From Amoebophrya sp. A120 (taxonomy: Eukaryota; Sar; Dinophyceae; Syndiniales; Amoebophryaceae), in contig CAJINV010000001.1 of assembly GCA_905178155.1 (NCBI GenBank), forward strand, positions 16,182,142 to 16,246,141: DNA of 64,000 nt, given 5' to 3'. Both the position numbers and the translations under genes were made by a program. Of the stretch, positions 48,151 through 60,159 are shown piece by piece. How positions within the stretch are numbered: the stretch's first letter is position 1; the number at the start of each line of letters is the position of its first letter. The notes beneath the pieces were generated by a model. The model saw only the letters and a program-made list of their open reading frames with translations. It was not told where the DNA came from and made no database searches.

Positions 48151-51100
48151 ATGACGATCACTGACAGGCCGACGGACAGGATACACAGGAGTATTGACGA
48201 CGAGGCACAGTATCCGCGAGCCCATTCTCTGCGCCCCGTCGAGGTCTCACCTAATGCGTCGGCGATCGCTTCGGAGCAGGACGGGCGGCGAAATTTGTCT
48301 TTGCGCAGCGTGTTCCCGAAGCTAACCGGAATGATGCAACAGCGCCCGTCCGCGACCGAGAGTCCCTTTCACAACGCTCCAGCGCTGAAGGAGCGCTTTC
48401 TTTCTCTGAAACAGTCCCTTCTGGGAAAAGACCCCACAGCTGATGCCGATAGAAATGGAGGCCCCGGGGGGCGGCGGAAGTGGCGCATCATTGCTCTAAT
48501 GGGTGCTGCCATGCGGGGCCTCGGGCGCGTCGCCGTCGGCATCGACGAGATTGCGCCTGAGCAAGCAACTCATAAGCAAGAAGCGAACGCCCAGGACGAT
48601 CTCCCGTCTGGACCGCCGCAAATGCGAAACCAGACGTTATCAGGTGACGCCGCGTTTGTGCCAGAATCTCTACGAGAGAGCATGCCGCCCGGTACAAATC
48701 AATTGGTTTCTGGAAAGTAAATGAGTTTATCTTTTTTCCGCTTATCTTGCTTATCTAGATTCATGCTACTGTGAGGCTGGGAAGACGACATTCATTTCGC
48801 ATGCTCAGTATCCATGAGGATGCAAAATAAAATTCGGATTTCATACGAAAACGACAGACGCGAAGATCACGGTGCGAGAGAGGATTCGCACGAACCGAGG
48901 CGTGGTCGGGGGAAGCGTTAGACAGTTAGCTACGCAGTTCGAGGAGCGCGACTTGAATCCGTACCCTGAGCTATCGCTGTGAAAAAAGTGTACCCGGAGT
49001 GCCATGTTTGCATTGTCGCATTTGAAGGATATTAGCAGTTACAGCTGATCTCTGTTTTCTCCGAGGAGGACCTTCTCCTTCGGTCTGCTTTTCGAGATTA
49101 TAGCACCCCGGGCACAGTTTTCATAGCGATATCAGCCTCGCGCACCCCGGTCTACGCGTGCCTCTGTAGCCTCGGTCGGGAATACCGCTGACGGGCTTGC
49201 CATGTTGGCCGGTGCCCTGCAAAATGACGCTTTGGCGCGCAGCTCGACCGGCTCCTCGCTCGCAAGCCAAACGCTGGTTGCGGACGCGGCGGCTCGGGCG
49301 AGCCAGGCCCTGGCCCGCGATGCCGATCGGCCTTCCCGTGGTGGCAGCCCGATTCTGCACAAGCAGCTGACGCACGGTGCGCCATCGCTTGCCGATATCA
49401 GTGCCGCTCTTGACGAAGTCCAGAAGAGGAGCTCTTTGACGTCCGCCGAACGGTATGAAAGCGGTTTGGTGGTTTGGTTCGAAAACTCAGCCAAAAACGG
49501 ATCTTTTGTTTTGGCATTGGGTATGTACATCAATCATGCAAGTACAACTTGAGGACGAATTAATTTCATGGGACATCAGTGGCGTAAGTACAGCTGCACC
49601 GCATCAGCTCACATATTATATTTGCAATCAACAACCCAAAGTCGAGCTCCCTGCGACGTTGGTTGTCGTTTCTAGGTACACTTTCGCATTTCCGTACCTT
49701 TAAGTGTAATATCATCATGAAAGAAATAAAGGATGCCATCGAGCTAAATAAGGACTATGGGTGGGCACACAACAGAGTGAATCGGGAAAAAAAAAAGAGC
49801 AAAAGATCCCGGTTATACACTTGACGTTTTTGCAACCGTGAGATTTTCGTTGCATAGAAGGATGACGAACTCGAACGGGACCTCCAACGCCAGTGGGTCA
49901 GGAGTGTTTTCCAAGGCGACGACGGGGTTGCTAAGCAGCCTCAAGGCCAACGCGGCAAAGGTCTCCGGACAGTTCGCAAAGCTGACGACCCGCGATCGTC
50001 TCACGGACCAACGCGATCGGCTCACGGACCAGCAGAGTTTGATTAAGATGTCGCGGCAGAGCCCTTCTCCTCTGCCGCATGCGGATGTTGACGCCGATGC
50101 GGCGGTCGCCGCGTTTGAAAACCAATTTGCCATGACCCCGGCGGCACAGGCTGCGTTTGCGGAAGAGAACTACGTGCAACTGGCTGAAGTGACAGGGCCA
50201 CTGGCCTCCACGAACGCGCCAACCAGCGCCGCCTTCGGCGGCTCCGCTTCTGCGCACGAGCCGGTCTCGTTGGGTGACGTGATCGAGGGAAATTATGACT
50301 CTGGCAGCCCAGGGCAACTACAAGGCTACAACCCGTATCGCGGCTGGACGGGGTACTACAAGGGGCCGGCGCTTCCGGGCTTCGGCAAGGGGGGCGGGGG
50401 AGGCCCAATCAGCGCAGGCAGTCCCGACTACTCAGCTGGGAATGGGATGGGAGCAGTCGCTGCTGCAGAAGAGCCGCAGTCGGAACACCAGTTTGTCGTG
50501 TACAACAACGGAGGCTACTACCGTCCAGGCTGGACGGGGTACTACAAGGGTCCGGCGCTCCCGGGCTTCGGCAAGGGGGAATGGGGCGCCAACTGGCGGG
50601 GCAGCGCGGCGGAGTTCGCTTTTCAGTCCGGGATAGATGACTCGGTGGACCGCATGTCGGGCGCCACGGTAAGGAGCGGAACCTCGCAGGCCACGGGTTG
50701 GTCTCCCGCGGGCGGCAAGAACCGTAAAAGCTACGATCGGTTGCTCGACACTACGCGTACCGACGGGGGCGCAAGAGCAAGTCTGCAATCCGCCGCGGGG
50801 CGTGGACAGCAGAGCAACGCCATGATCGGCGGCCAACAACTTCTACCGCCGGGCAACTACAGCTACGACCCCACTCCATTTGTTCAGGCAGACCCGGGGA
50901 GCTTCGCGGGCCCTGGCTCTCAGATGGGGGGCAATACAGACCTTAGCAGCAACGCTGTCGACGGCGCTTCCCCGGCGAATCGGGGCAGCTCCGGCCCTTC
51001 GACGGTGGTGGTGACGTTCAGCGATGGACACGAAGAGGCCGTGGCAAACCCTGCCGGCGTGTATGAGTACGCCAGCAGTAATCTGTGGTGGCGGATCACC

Positions 51101-51639
51101 GTCCTACCGAGCCTCGAGTCTTGGCTGAACTTATCGACTGCAAACTACCGGTCTGGCTCACGAAGAAGCTGCTACGTCGATACATGACGCCAGAGCTACT
51201 TGCAATTTTGCATGAAAATTACACGGAGGTGCTGATTTCACCTCGCACAACGTGCGCTTCGGGCTGCGCGGCTCCCGCACGATCGGCACCGAAGCAGAAG
51301 TCATGCTTTTGCCAAATGTCTGCATGCAAGGCGTACACAAGTACATATACTTTTTGCATCATTTATTCCCAGTCAGTCCGCGAAGTTTGTGCAGGATAAA
51401 GCTATGGGTATTACGATTCTCGAGAGGCTGCGGAAAGCCAAATGGTGTACCACGAAGGCGAGTGCAGCCTGTCTTTGCTGTTTGTGTCCAAGGCGGCGGT
51501 CGAGTTTACACTGGAGCGAGTGGACGCAACCGACAGTTTCCGACGGAGCTGTGGGCAGACGTTCCTGGTCGCCTGCCACCCCGAGACGGGCGAGCTGCTC
51601 CCCGACAAAGCGCGCATGCTGCAGCTTGTACGCAGCTGA
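48151..51639 (+). CDS. Low-complexity protein with duplicated GWTGYYKGPALPGFGKG motif, five exons
   Basis: Model: 48151-48691, 49170-49452, 49861-51077, 51119-51228, 51427-51639 (787 aa), all GT-AG and in phase. The first 180 residues are polar; exons 2-3 are Ala/Ser-rich helical (ASQTLVADAAARASQALARD). Exon 3 carries two copies of GWTGYYKGPALPGFGKG about 60 residues apart, each preceded by a Tyr/Asn/Arg-rich segment. The C-terminal exons are more globular (AELIDCKLPVWLTKKLLRRY, then ECSLSLLFVSKAAVEFTLERVD). Intron 4 would be only 41 nt. Without it, exon 3 stops at 51187. Segment 51231-51300 looks coding in a third frame (FTSHNVRFGLRGSRTIGTE) and might be an extra exon that I cannot join without a shift. 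No known family. Confidence 0.55.
48873..48977 (-). other. Degenerate tRNA-like sequence inside intron 1 of the 48151-51639 gene
   Basis: On the minus strand it starts GCGATAGCTCAGGG (A-box-like) and ends with GGTTCGTGCGAATCC before CTCTCGC. The first seven and last seven bases pair at six of seven positions. The T-arm does not fold properly and the D-arm and anticodon arm are not convincing, so a functional tRNA is unlikely. A tRNA-derived remnant or chance similarity are the alternatives. Confidence 0.2.
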
Positions 51640-53054
51640 AGAAAACGAGACCGCCGCATTTCTCATGTAATCACACTTCTGCTTGCCTGAGCCTTGATGC
51701 AGCACAAGTGGGCATGTGTTGTTCTAGCAGTAGAACAAACGCGCGACCCACTCACGGGGCAAGTGTTGATTGTAAAATATACCAAGGCATGATGTATACG
51801 CGAGGTAGAACCAAAAGCAAAAGTTTCACAGCACGAACAAGCTGTGGAGAAGTGATTACTCCACGTACCTTCATGACCAGGCGCTGGTTTTCTTCCATAA
51901 CTCTTGTGCGACGTGTACTAACCTGTGCGAATGACATGGAGGGAATTTGTGAAAAGCCTGCGCCCACCTTCTCTGCAGCGCACTCATCTTGACTCGATTT
52001 CGTCACATACTCGCAGCAATTTCGTCCGGGTTCCGCGGAGTCATCAACCAGAAGAGTAGGCAGAGTCAGTTGTCTTTTTTTCTCTCGTTGCGCACAGAAG
52101 TTGTCGAAGCAGAGGTACAACTGATTAGAGAGTGTACCGACTAGAACGCCATCGATCTGATTGCGAGTACCCCTCGGAGATCATGGGTCCTTGTTGGTAA
52201 AGTAACTACAGTGTTTTGTTGTAATTTGTGTCATAGTACATGATACATAGAGAGGAATCAATTCTGTATCATTTCTACCTTTTTTTTGCTCTTTTTCTTC
52301 CGCCAGGACGATGGTCAATTCATACAAGGCAAAGACGGACACGTTTTTTCCGCAACAACCGTAGTGAAAGGTGCTCTGCCTCTGCACCCTGACCACCAAG
52401 TAACATAACGTTGTAACCCAACGCCAATCCAAGATAAGAACATGAGCTTCTTTTTTCTTTCACTCACTCCAACGACTTACCTTGTGCATTGACGATTGAC
52501 TTAGTCACACTGAAAACGTATTTTTCTGTTGCAGTTTTCCTAACCTAGCTGTTCTGCGAAAATTGTGCACAGTGGAAAGCATGGTGAGGTGACACTAACC
52601 TAGCTATGCAAGAAGACCACGAACACGATCTATAAAATGATGTCCAAAAGAAAAGTAAAGATAGGGAAGCGATCTAATACAAATACAAATGTAATCAATG
52701 CAAGTCAGTGAATACGGTCAAGAAGATCTTTTCTGCAATGAATATGAAAGCAACTTCGAACGCCGATCACGAAATGAGTTCACAAGAAAAACACTTCAAC
52801 TTCTTGATCAATTGCTTTTTCTTGTGTATTACCTGCAGGTCTCCATTGTTAGTGAATCCCCCAACCATCTTGATTGATAAAGAACCGTGCGTAAGTTGAC
52901 ATATTTCTCCATCCACATTTGGAGCATTTCCTATTATCTTTCTTCAGTCCCCCTTCCACCTACCTAGATCTGGCCAGAATTTTTTTAAACAACAACTGAA
53001 ACACAGAAAATTATAATCGATTTTGTGTGTGTATATTTTCGATTGTCCTCCAAC
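51640..53054. other. Intergenic, no gene seen
   Basis: 1.4-kb AT-rich spacer. ORFs extending here from the previous gene are out-of-frame shadows. Several T-runs lie just before the next start. Confidence 0.6.
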
Positions 53055-55502
53055 ATGACGCGCAACAACAGCAACACTCAAGCCGCATGGTCGCCGGCAC
53101 GCACTACACCTGTAGTCGCTTTTTTTCAGTGCGTCGCGCTCCTGTGGTGTACACCGGCGGCCCCCCTGGGAGTCGCCGCCGGGGTGGTCCTATCGGAGCT
53201 GAGCAAGAGCGCAACATCTTTTCTTAAACAGGAAACGACGTCTCCAAATGCGGGAAAAAAGTTTTACGAACTGATGACACAACGGCATGTGGAGGAGCAC
53301 GACGAGTCGGCTCCCCGCCCCTTGCACATTTTGTTTGAGACCCAGGCCAAGACGGCGTTAGCGGGCGCTTACTCGGTAATGAAGTTTTTGGCCAGGAACG
53401 AGGGCGTAAAGGTCACGTTTTTGGCTCCCGTCGGGAAGTTGGTAGAAACCCCAAACGGCCGGATCGAATACGCCGACCAGCTCGTTAGCCAACAAGAGTT
53501 GGGCGAGGCCGCCGAGGAGACGCTGTTAGCTCGGCAATTGCGAAAGTACGATTCTTTACAGCAACAAGGCCGGGTGTTCACTGCGGTGCTCCAGAATCCA
53601 AACGGGTGTGCATGTTCATCTGGAGATGCAGATGACGACACTTGTTCCAGTACCGCGGGTGGGAGTAGGAGAGCCAAAAAATTGGTCTGGGATTTTTCCG
53701 TGTCCGACCGTGAGATCGCTAGCCTTTCCGAGGCGGGCGTGGAGTTTGTGCCGCAGCGGCCCCGGGCTGCACTGGGTGGGGCCGCGAGCTCAGTGAAGAA
53801 AGGCCTGGCGCACTTGTACCATTCTTCATCCGGTCGTGGTGCACACAACGCCGAAAAGTTGTCTCTCGCAAGACGGAACGGAAGCAATGACGGCTGGACT
53901 GTCCGCTCGTCAGAAACGAAAGAGTGGTCGCAGGCTTTTGTTGCGCGAAAAATTTTCGGAGGTCGCCTTGGCCCGGTAGATTTCGTTGTGATGGACCCTT
54001 TCCTGAAAAGTGATTCGGTGAGCCGCATTTTGGTCGACCGGTTCCGCGTCCCGGGGTCGCTCTGGGTAGGAAACTTCTCGGACAGTGTACCGCGCGCCCT
54101 GGGGTTGTACACCAAAGCCGAAAATGGTCTGCAATTCCCCACGTTTTCCGCACATTTTCTCCCCTGGACGCAGTCGAACGGGTTGTCACACAACGTAAAA
54201 CGACCCGATAACGCCAGGCCTCTGCGGGCGGAGCTCCGGGAAGAGGACGTCGGGCCCGTTGTTTCCGCTGCCGAGGCGAAAATACGAAACGTGCCGGTGA
54301 CGACCGATAGGGAGCGGGAACCCCAGCTCATGCAGACGGCGCTGGTCACGGAACTGTTGCATCCGAGCAACGATGCTGCGGGTGGAGCGATCGCGGCCGC
54401 CTCGAGTAACCCGGAAGTCCGGAAGGTCCAGGAGATGATGCGAAAGCATCGCGTTCACACCCTGCTGTACATCGCGTTCGGCTCTCAGGGCTTCCGCCTC
54501 TCTTTAGGGGCGGTTCGCGAGCTGATTCAAGAATGGGAAACTAAGCTGAAGCAAAAAGGCGTTGGTTTGTACCTTGTGCTTCCCCCAACCTACGATGTTG
54601 TAGACGCCGCCCTTCCAGAGGGTGGCCGTGCGTTGGACCACCAGAGGGCTTCGGGCCACCGTGACCACAACGGTGAGGAACAGCACAACAGCAGTGACGC
54701 GAGAATTCGGCAGGAGCTGGAGAATCTGCGGGCCCACACGGACGGTGTGCTGTTTTTCGTACAAAGGTCCCCGCAGAAGGACGTGTTCGCAGCTTTCGAA
54801 CGGGCGCCCGACCTGCAGCTGATCTACGTTTGCCACGGCGGCGGGGCCTCTTTGGCCGAGGCCATTGCGGCCACCGTTCCCGTCCTCTGCCTGCCGATGA
54901 TGAGTCTTGACCAGCCGACGAACTGCCGCCAAATCGAGAAGGTCGGTCTTGGCGTGACTCTGAATGCGATCACGCAGCGATGGCTCCTGCAGGAGCGCGG
55001 TGCGTGGTTGCAGCGCCCGGGAGCAGGGACCGCGCTGGAGCAACTGCGGGGCGCGCTCACACACCCGCACAAGGACTACTGGCAGTCCTCGTGGGACCGA
55101 AACCGGCCTGCCCTTTTGCCCTTCTCTCCGGAGCGATTTGTGGATGACACGTTCCTCTTCACTAAGGCGAAAGACCGGACCCTCGGGGGCGCGGTACTGC
55201 ACGTGATGAAAAACAAGCAGCTGTACGCGTCCAACCTACGCGAGGTCCAGGAAATGCTGCAGCAGGAAACCTTTGCTGACGTCCGGGAACTTGCTTCCCT
55301 TCTCGTCGATTTCGCCACGTTTGACTCCGGGACGCGACGCATGCTCTTTGGCGATTCGCTGCACTCTCAGAGCGGGAAGTTCGCGCAGCTTCCCCGCGAC
55401 CATTCAGAGTTGCGAATGTGCCGCACTCTGAATGACCCGAAGCAGGACCCGGAACAGCGCAGTAGTACCGAAATACGCCCTCGGAAAAGAATACACGATT
55501 AA
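53055..55502 (+). CDS. GT1/UGT-type glycosyltransferase, secretory
   Basis: Single exon, 815 aa, starting at the ATG at 53055 (an upstream in-frame GTG at 53025 is not used). The N-terminus has a short polar lead and a hydrophobic stretch (VVAFFQCVALLWC, then PLGVAAGVVL), suggesting ER entry or a signal anchor. The N-terminal half begins a GT-B Rossmann unit (LHILFETQAKTALAGAYSVMKFL). The C-terminal half holds the sugar-nucleotide-binding signature: HTLLYIAFGSQG, then VLFFVQRSPQKDVF, LIYVCHGGGASLAEAI with His594, and PVLCLPMMSLDQPTNCRQIEKVGLG with Asp619-Gln620. That matches the HGG...S..E, P..., DQ...N order of UDP-glycosyltransferases. Acceptor and sugar are unknown. At 815 aa it is longer than the usual 450-530 because of an extended linker and a C-terminal tail. 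Confidence 0.85.
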   Translation: MTRNNSNTQAAWSPARTTPVVAFFQCVALLWCTPAAPLGVAAGVVLSELSKSATSFLKQETTSPNAGKKFYELMTQRHVEEHDESAPRPLHILFETQAKTALAGAYSVMKFLARNEGVKVTFLAPVGKLVETPNGRIEYADQLVSQQELGEAAEETLLARQLRKYDSLQQQGRVFTAVLQNPNGCACSSGDADDDTCSSTAGGSRRAKKLVWDFSVSDREIASLSEAGVEFVPQRPRAALGGAASSVKKGLAHLYHSSSGRGAHNAEKLSLARRNGSNDGWTVRSSETKEWSQAFVARKIFGGRLGPVDFVVMDPFLKSDSVSRILVDRFRVPGSLWVGNFSDSVPRALGLYTKAENGLQFPTFSAHFLPWTQSNGLSHNVKRPDNARPLRAELREEDVGPVVSAAEAKIRNVPVTTDREREPQLMQTALVTELLHPSNDAAGGAIAAASSNPEVRKVQEMMRKHRVHTLLYIAFGSQGFRLSLGAVRELIQEWETKLKQKGVGLYLVLPPTYDVVDAALPEGGRALDHQRASGHRDHNGEEQHNSSDARIRQELENLRAHTDGVLFFVQRSPQKDVFAAFERAPDLQLIYVCHGGGASLAEAIAATVPVLCLPMMSLDQPTNCRQIEKVGLGVTLNAITQRWLLQERGAWLQRPGAGTALEQLRGALTHPHKDYWQSSWDRNRPALLPFSPERFVDDTFLFTKAKDRTLGGAVLHVMKNKQLYASNLREVQEMLQQETFADVRELASLLVDFATFDSGTRRMLFGDSLHSQSGKFAQLPRDHSELRMCRTLNDPKQDPEQRSSTEIRPRKRIHD

Positions 55503-57126
55503 ACAACTACGAAGGCCGTTGTAGCGAATCAGCAGCGTGGAAACTTCTCCCGTGAAAACTTTTTGTTCTCTCGTGGCACTTCCGAATGCAACTCTACAAG
55601 CAGTTAGACTTAGAGTAAGTGTAAGTAGCAGTAACTGATTGAAGATTTATTTTCAATACGATGACCACAAAAGGCTGAACATGTGAAGACGTAGAAATGG
55701 AAGCTTTTTTCCCTTCTATGTCTCCTCTCGGCGCTTCTATCGTTGAGACAACTGAAGATTTTTGTATATCATATAGCGCTTTATGAGCCCGAAGCACTCT
55801 CGTGTTACACGAGTCGTGTAGCACCGCCAGGACGTAAGCGAGCTGCCGGGCAGCGCCTCAAGCATTTCCTCTTAAGAAGAGACCCAACTACGCCAACATT
55901 CGAAAATAATATTCTGTGTTGACATGTATGATTTATCGCACCCTTCATCTTCAAATGATTTTTGCGAGCACGAAACGGAAGCACGTGCGTCAACCATTGG
56001 AAAATACTTCACGATACTTAGTCATCGAGTTTTCGACCCCTTCATCAACCCATCAGGAGACTACAGCATACAGATACCTGTGCGCGGATGCATCAGGTTC
56101 AAGGAGATAAAGAAACCGTTGTGTTCACAGCCGTAATCATCAATTTATTTTATTCTGGCAAAAGTGATACCAAGCGCTCAGAGTGCTTTGTGTCAGATCT
56201 TTTGCGAAAGATCATTCCTCACAGTGAACAAAGGCGGGCGTTGTGCTTCAAATGTCGATTCCGCGGACAGCCACGCAAAAGGTCTACCAAAGTTCTTGCA
56301 ATCGGTGGACTTTTATGTGCAGCCCCCTGCTTCGCATACAAATGCAATTGGTTGGTTCAAGCTGGCGTGCAAGGGGTTGTAGCAGCGCGGTGCTGCTAGC
56401 AACGTGCGTATCATTCGCCCTATGACATCGATCCGATTATCGGTATAGAAGCAACGTGTATTCATATTCAATCATCGGAAGATGTCGTGAGTCTTAGGTT
56501 AACGCCAAAAAGCTTATCGCCTCCTGAGGCATACTCCTCGCATCATCTTTTTTCAGTATTTTTGAGTGTCAAAATTGAAATCCTTCGTGAATTTTTTTTT
56601 CCAAGCGCAGCGATCCTTCGTGAAAAACAAGACAAATCGTTCAGATCCGTCTCTTAGGTTGACATGAAGAGAAGCGAGAATTGGATCGGGATCCAAGGCA
56701 TAGATCCGAACTCGAAAATAGGATCTTCTGCTGGACACGTTCATACCAGTTGTTTCGATCCTGATTTGAAAGCCCTGCGGCACTTCTGCACAAAAACAAC
56801 ACCTGAGGCGCAACACGTCGACAGTAGCAATCCTTTAAAAACGATTTGTTGTTCCAATGGGAAGATGCAGGCAGGACGATGAAAGTAACTCAGGTGTAAC
56901 GTACGTTTGTCAGTCGTTTAGTGCTCAGTATCTATAACATCAGGTGACATTAGACTTTAATAGCGACGACACTGTACTGAAAAACAAGTTTTACGATCGA
57001 GCAGACGCAGCTTCCTACGACTTACTTACTTGGTCTTACGTACTTGCGATCATCATCATCCTCCTTGCAACAAGTCATTCAATTGTACGTAGCCTCGATT
57101 TTTCATCTACTCTGTTTTCCTGCAAC
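55503..57126. other. Intergenic, no gene seen
   Basis: 1.6-kb AT-rich spacer with T-runs. Several 60-100-codon ORFs overlap one another in different frames and show no conserved features. Confidence 0.6.
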
Positions 57127-58702
57127 ATGGCGAAGAACATCCGGAAGAAGCAGGCGGTCCGCAGAAAGGCTGAGGGAAAGGCGACCGCGCGAAGCAAAAA
57201 GACGGTAACCAAAGACAACAACCCGCTCGCAGATCGAAAGGTCGCCAAAACGCACCGAGGCCGACGGGAACTGAAAGCGCGGGAGCCAAAGGTGGTGGAA
57301 AATGCAAAAACAACACTCCTGATCCGCGGACAACGAACAAAAGAGGAGGTATCTATTTGAATGAGTTCAAGAAAATGTCTGTATCTATGATTGTTCTCGT
57401 CAACTCAACAATTTGTACTGAAATTCACTTGCATTACAGCAAGGATGAAGTAGAAATATTCTTGCGACATGGTGCGCTGAGCCGGGTGATGAGACCGTGG
57501 TAATTGCATTGTGTATGATTTACTTCTTGATGCCTATCCTTGAACTTGACAGCTGCACCAAGTGCTGAAGGACATGCACGACCTAAAAAAGCCGTTGAGC
57601 GAAGCGCTCTTTCGCAAGCACGAGGACGCGAACCCGTTCGAACCGGAGGGCGCGGCGAAGATTGTAGAGATGTGCAACAAGAAGGACGCCGGGCTCTTTG
57701 CGTACGGGTGCTCGACCAAGAAGCGTCCGCACCGACTGGTCCTGGGGCGGCTCTTCAACCAGGAGCTGCTGGACCTAGTGGAGTTTGACGTGCAGGACAT
57801 GCACACCTTCCTGCCCAAGGCGAAGCTTCCCACCCTCGGCGCGAAGCCGCTGCTGCTGTTCCAGGGCGCCGGGTGGGAGCTGTCCGAACCGATGCAGCAG
57901 GCAAAGTCGCTGCTGATGGATTTTTTCCGGGGCGCCAACCCGGAGCGGGTCAGTCTCCACGGGCTCGAGCACGTGCTGGTGTTCACCTGCGACCACGCCT
58001 TCGGCGCGCTTCCCTCCACTGCTGCAGCCACCGCCGCTGCGGGCGCAACTAGTAGTGCCGCGACGGGTTCCTCGGCGAAAAACGGTAAGATCCTCTTCCG
58101 AGCCTACCGGGTGCAGATGAAGAAGAGCAGCACTGGAAAGTTGCCGCGCGTCGCACTAGAGGAGACAGGGCCCCGATTCACGCTGGCCCTCGATCGCGTC
58201 AAAGAAGCTGACCCTGCAGTCCTGAAATTGGCAATGAAGGTATAATAAGAAATGGAATGTTTGAGTAGAGTGTTGGGTGCGGGTACGGGTTGCTACCTAA
58301 CTATCTGGAATTTGCAGTTTTTCCCGCTTAGAATGCAGTTGCAGAGTTGTGGTTGTGCCTAGACCCACATGACAAACGTAGCTCATCTACATCGAGCTCA
58401 TGATCCACATGAAGATAGCAGGTTTTAGATTTTTTCTGCACGGCATGGCAATGGTCACATGATAAATACAACAGGTTCCTGCCGGTGCCGAGAAGAGAAA
58501 AGTAAAGAACGAGGAGAGCAGCGGGGTCGGGAAGAAATTTGGCCGGTTGCATTTGGGACGACAAGATTTCAGCAAGATCAACACCCACGGTGTGGGGATA
58601 GCGAAAAAGCGGAAGACCGCGACGGATCAAAGTGGAGCATCTTCTACCACCGCCAGCACTGCAGACGCGGCTATGAACGTCGACCAGCCAGCGGTCGCAT
58701 AA
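57127..58702 (+). CDS. RPF2: Ribosome production factor 2, Brix domain
   Basis: Rpf2 works with Rrs1 to recruit the 5S RNP (5S rRNA, uL18, uL5) into pre-60S particles in the nucleolus. Exons 57127-57348, 57553-58239 and 58475-58702 (378 aa) have GT-AG introns in phase 0. A basic N-terminus leads to RRELKAREPKVVENAKTTLLIRG, the family opening. The Brix core follows with VLKDMHDLKKP, FAYGCSTKKRPHRLVLGRL, LLMDFFRGANPERVSLHGLEHVLVFT, ILFRAYRVQMKKS and LPRVALEETGPRFTLALDR. The end block FGRLHLGRQDFSKINTHGVGIAKKRK matches the Rpf2-specific C-terminus. An Ala/Thr/Ser insertion sits between the last core strands (about 58010-58085), and a short Ser/Thr/Ala tail ends the protein. Confident at family and orthologue level. 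Confidence 0.96.
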
Positions 58703-59967
58703 AGACAACCTACTTGAAGATGTCGACCACTTCGCTGCAATGTCAGCTGCATAAAAAAGATGCTGCAAAAAATCAATGCAGTCGTCGTGAGTGTGTGATG
58801 TGCTTTTTTGGTCTTGATTCTCCATGTTGACATCTGCGTGTCTATCGATCTGTCTGTGCTACTGGAGGGCGGATCAAGAAGAATTTCTGCGAATGTAAAG
58901 AATCTGGTGCATGGATATGCTGCAATCCCTTTGCTTGGTTCGACACGTGTGTTCGATCGCTCATTCATCGTAGGTCCCGTGCTATTCGTGAAATCGGAAA
59001 CAGGGGAATGATCTTCGTTGAAGAATGCTTCTGCAAAGGACCAGGATCGCGTGGGTCGTCAATAGTTGTGTTCGTGCGGAATGATATCAAAAGCCAATCG
59101 AAGGGTCATCGATGGTTACCGAATAACTACAAGTAAGAATTTTACCACGACTACTATAGTCAAAATAAAAACCGCGGCCGGGATGTTTAGAATAGAACAG
59201 AGAAACTAAGAGTTGCCTTTATTTTCACAAGAAGATGCACTGGTGAGAAAGGCAATGCTGTAGTTTTTACGAATCACTAGACCTCAGCAGGCTCAGTTTT
59301 TCCACAGGATCGAAGTGTACGCGTGATCCACCGCTATTGTTTTTCACAATCGCAACATTTATTCAGCATTTTTTTCTTTGGTAAAACTTCGTTAATAACC
59401 GACTTTACGAAGGATCAGCATTTCCAATTTCAACCCTGCGCTCCGCTACTTGTGAACAGGCACCCGCAGAAAAAACGCTATCGATCCTCCTGAAAAACCT
59501 TGCACGTATTACCTTTCTAAGATTTCAAAAACTTTCACTTTCTGGTCACCCGCGTTTTCATTCCTTTTTCAAATTTTGCTCAAGAGATCTATCGGCATTA
59601 ACCCTAGGGCGATAAATTTTTTGACCACCTCCGAAAAAGTACTACAGCCAGATATCAAGCGAAAAAATATAGACGAGTTTTTTTTCTGCGCGAGATCGCG
59701 TGTACGATCAAATAGTCGCTCCACCCACAATAAGGTGGTCTGATAATCCAGCACTATACGGGTCGTATTTTACCTCTCGCCGCCCATCCATCATTCAAAG
59801 GGGAAGACCGAAAAATAAAAAAAAACAGCGAAGGGGATTTGGAAAGTTTTGTTTTATTTGACGACTCGTAAATCTTTATTTCACTCTCCCGAACCAGAAG
59901 AACAATCTAATTTCATCCTTTTTATTCGTCATAGCCTAGTAGACCCCCAAGGAATAAAACGAAAACC
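58703..59967. other. Intergenic, no gene seen
   Basis: 1.26-kb AT-rich spacer. ORFs are short and unsupported. The last 40 bases lead directly into the next ATG. Confidence 0.6.
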
Positions 59968-60159
59968 ATGTCGAACGCTTTGGACGCGAGCTTGGACGAC
60001 TTAATCAAGTCGAAGAAGATGAAGGGTGCCAAGGCAAAGGCAGGGGCCGTGAAGAAGAGCGGGCAGAAGCAGAAGGGTAAAGGGAAGGGCAAGGCTGCGA
60101 AGAAATCTGGCGCAAAGGGTGCCGGAAAAAAGGATTCCTCCAAGAAGGTTCTTAGCTGA
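59968..60159 (+). CDS. Small UAP56-binding-motif protein, or first exon of the RRM adaptor gene
   Basis: 63 codons. Residues 1-17 (MSNALDASLDDLIKSKK) match the UAP56-binding motif of ALYREF-type mRNA-export adaptors (consensus around L-D-x-S-L-D-D-I/L-I-K). The rest is Lys/Gly/Ala-rich and basic, suited to RNA contact. Two readings fit. Either it is a short gene of its own ending at TGA 60159, or it is an exon ending at 60147 and spliced to 60483 (intron GTTCTT...AAAG, phase 0). In the second reading it adds a second UAP56 motif in front of the downstream RRM protein. The two ends of that intron share AAGGTT, like other introns in this window, but the donor departs from GTA/GTG. Confidence 0.7.
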   Translation: MSNALDASLDDLIKSKKMKGAKAKAGAVKKSGQKQKGKGKGKAAKKSGAKGAGKKDSSKKVLS

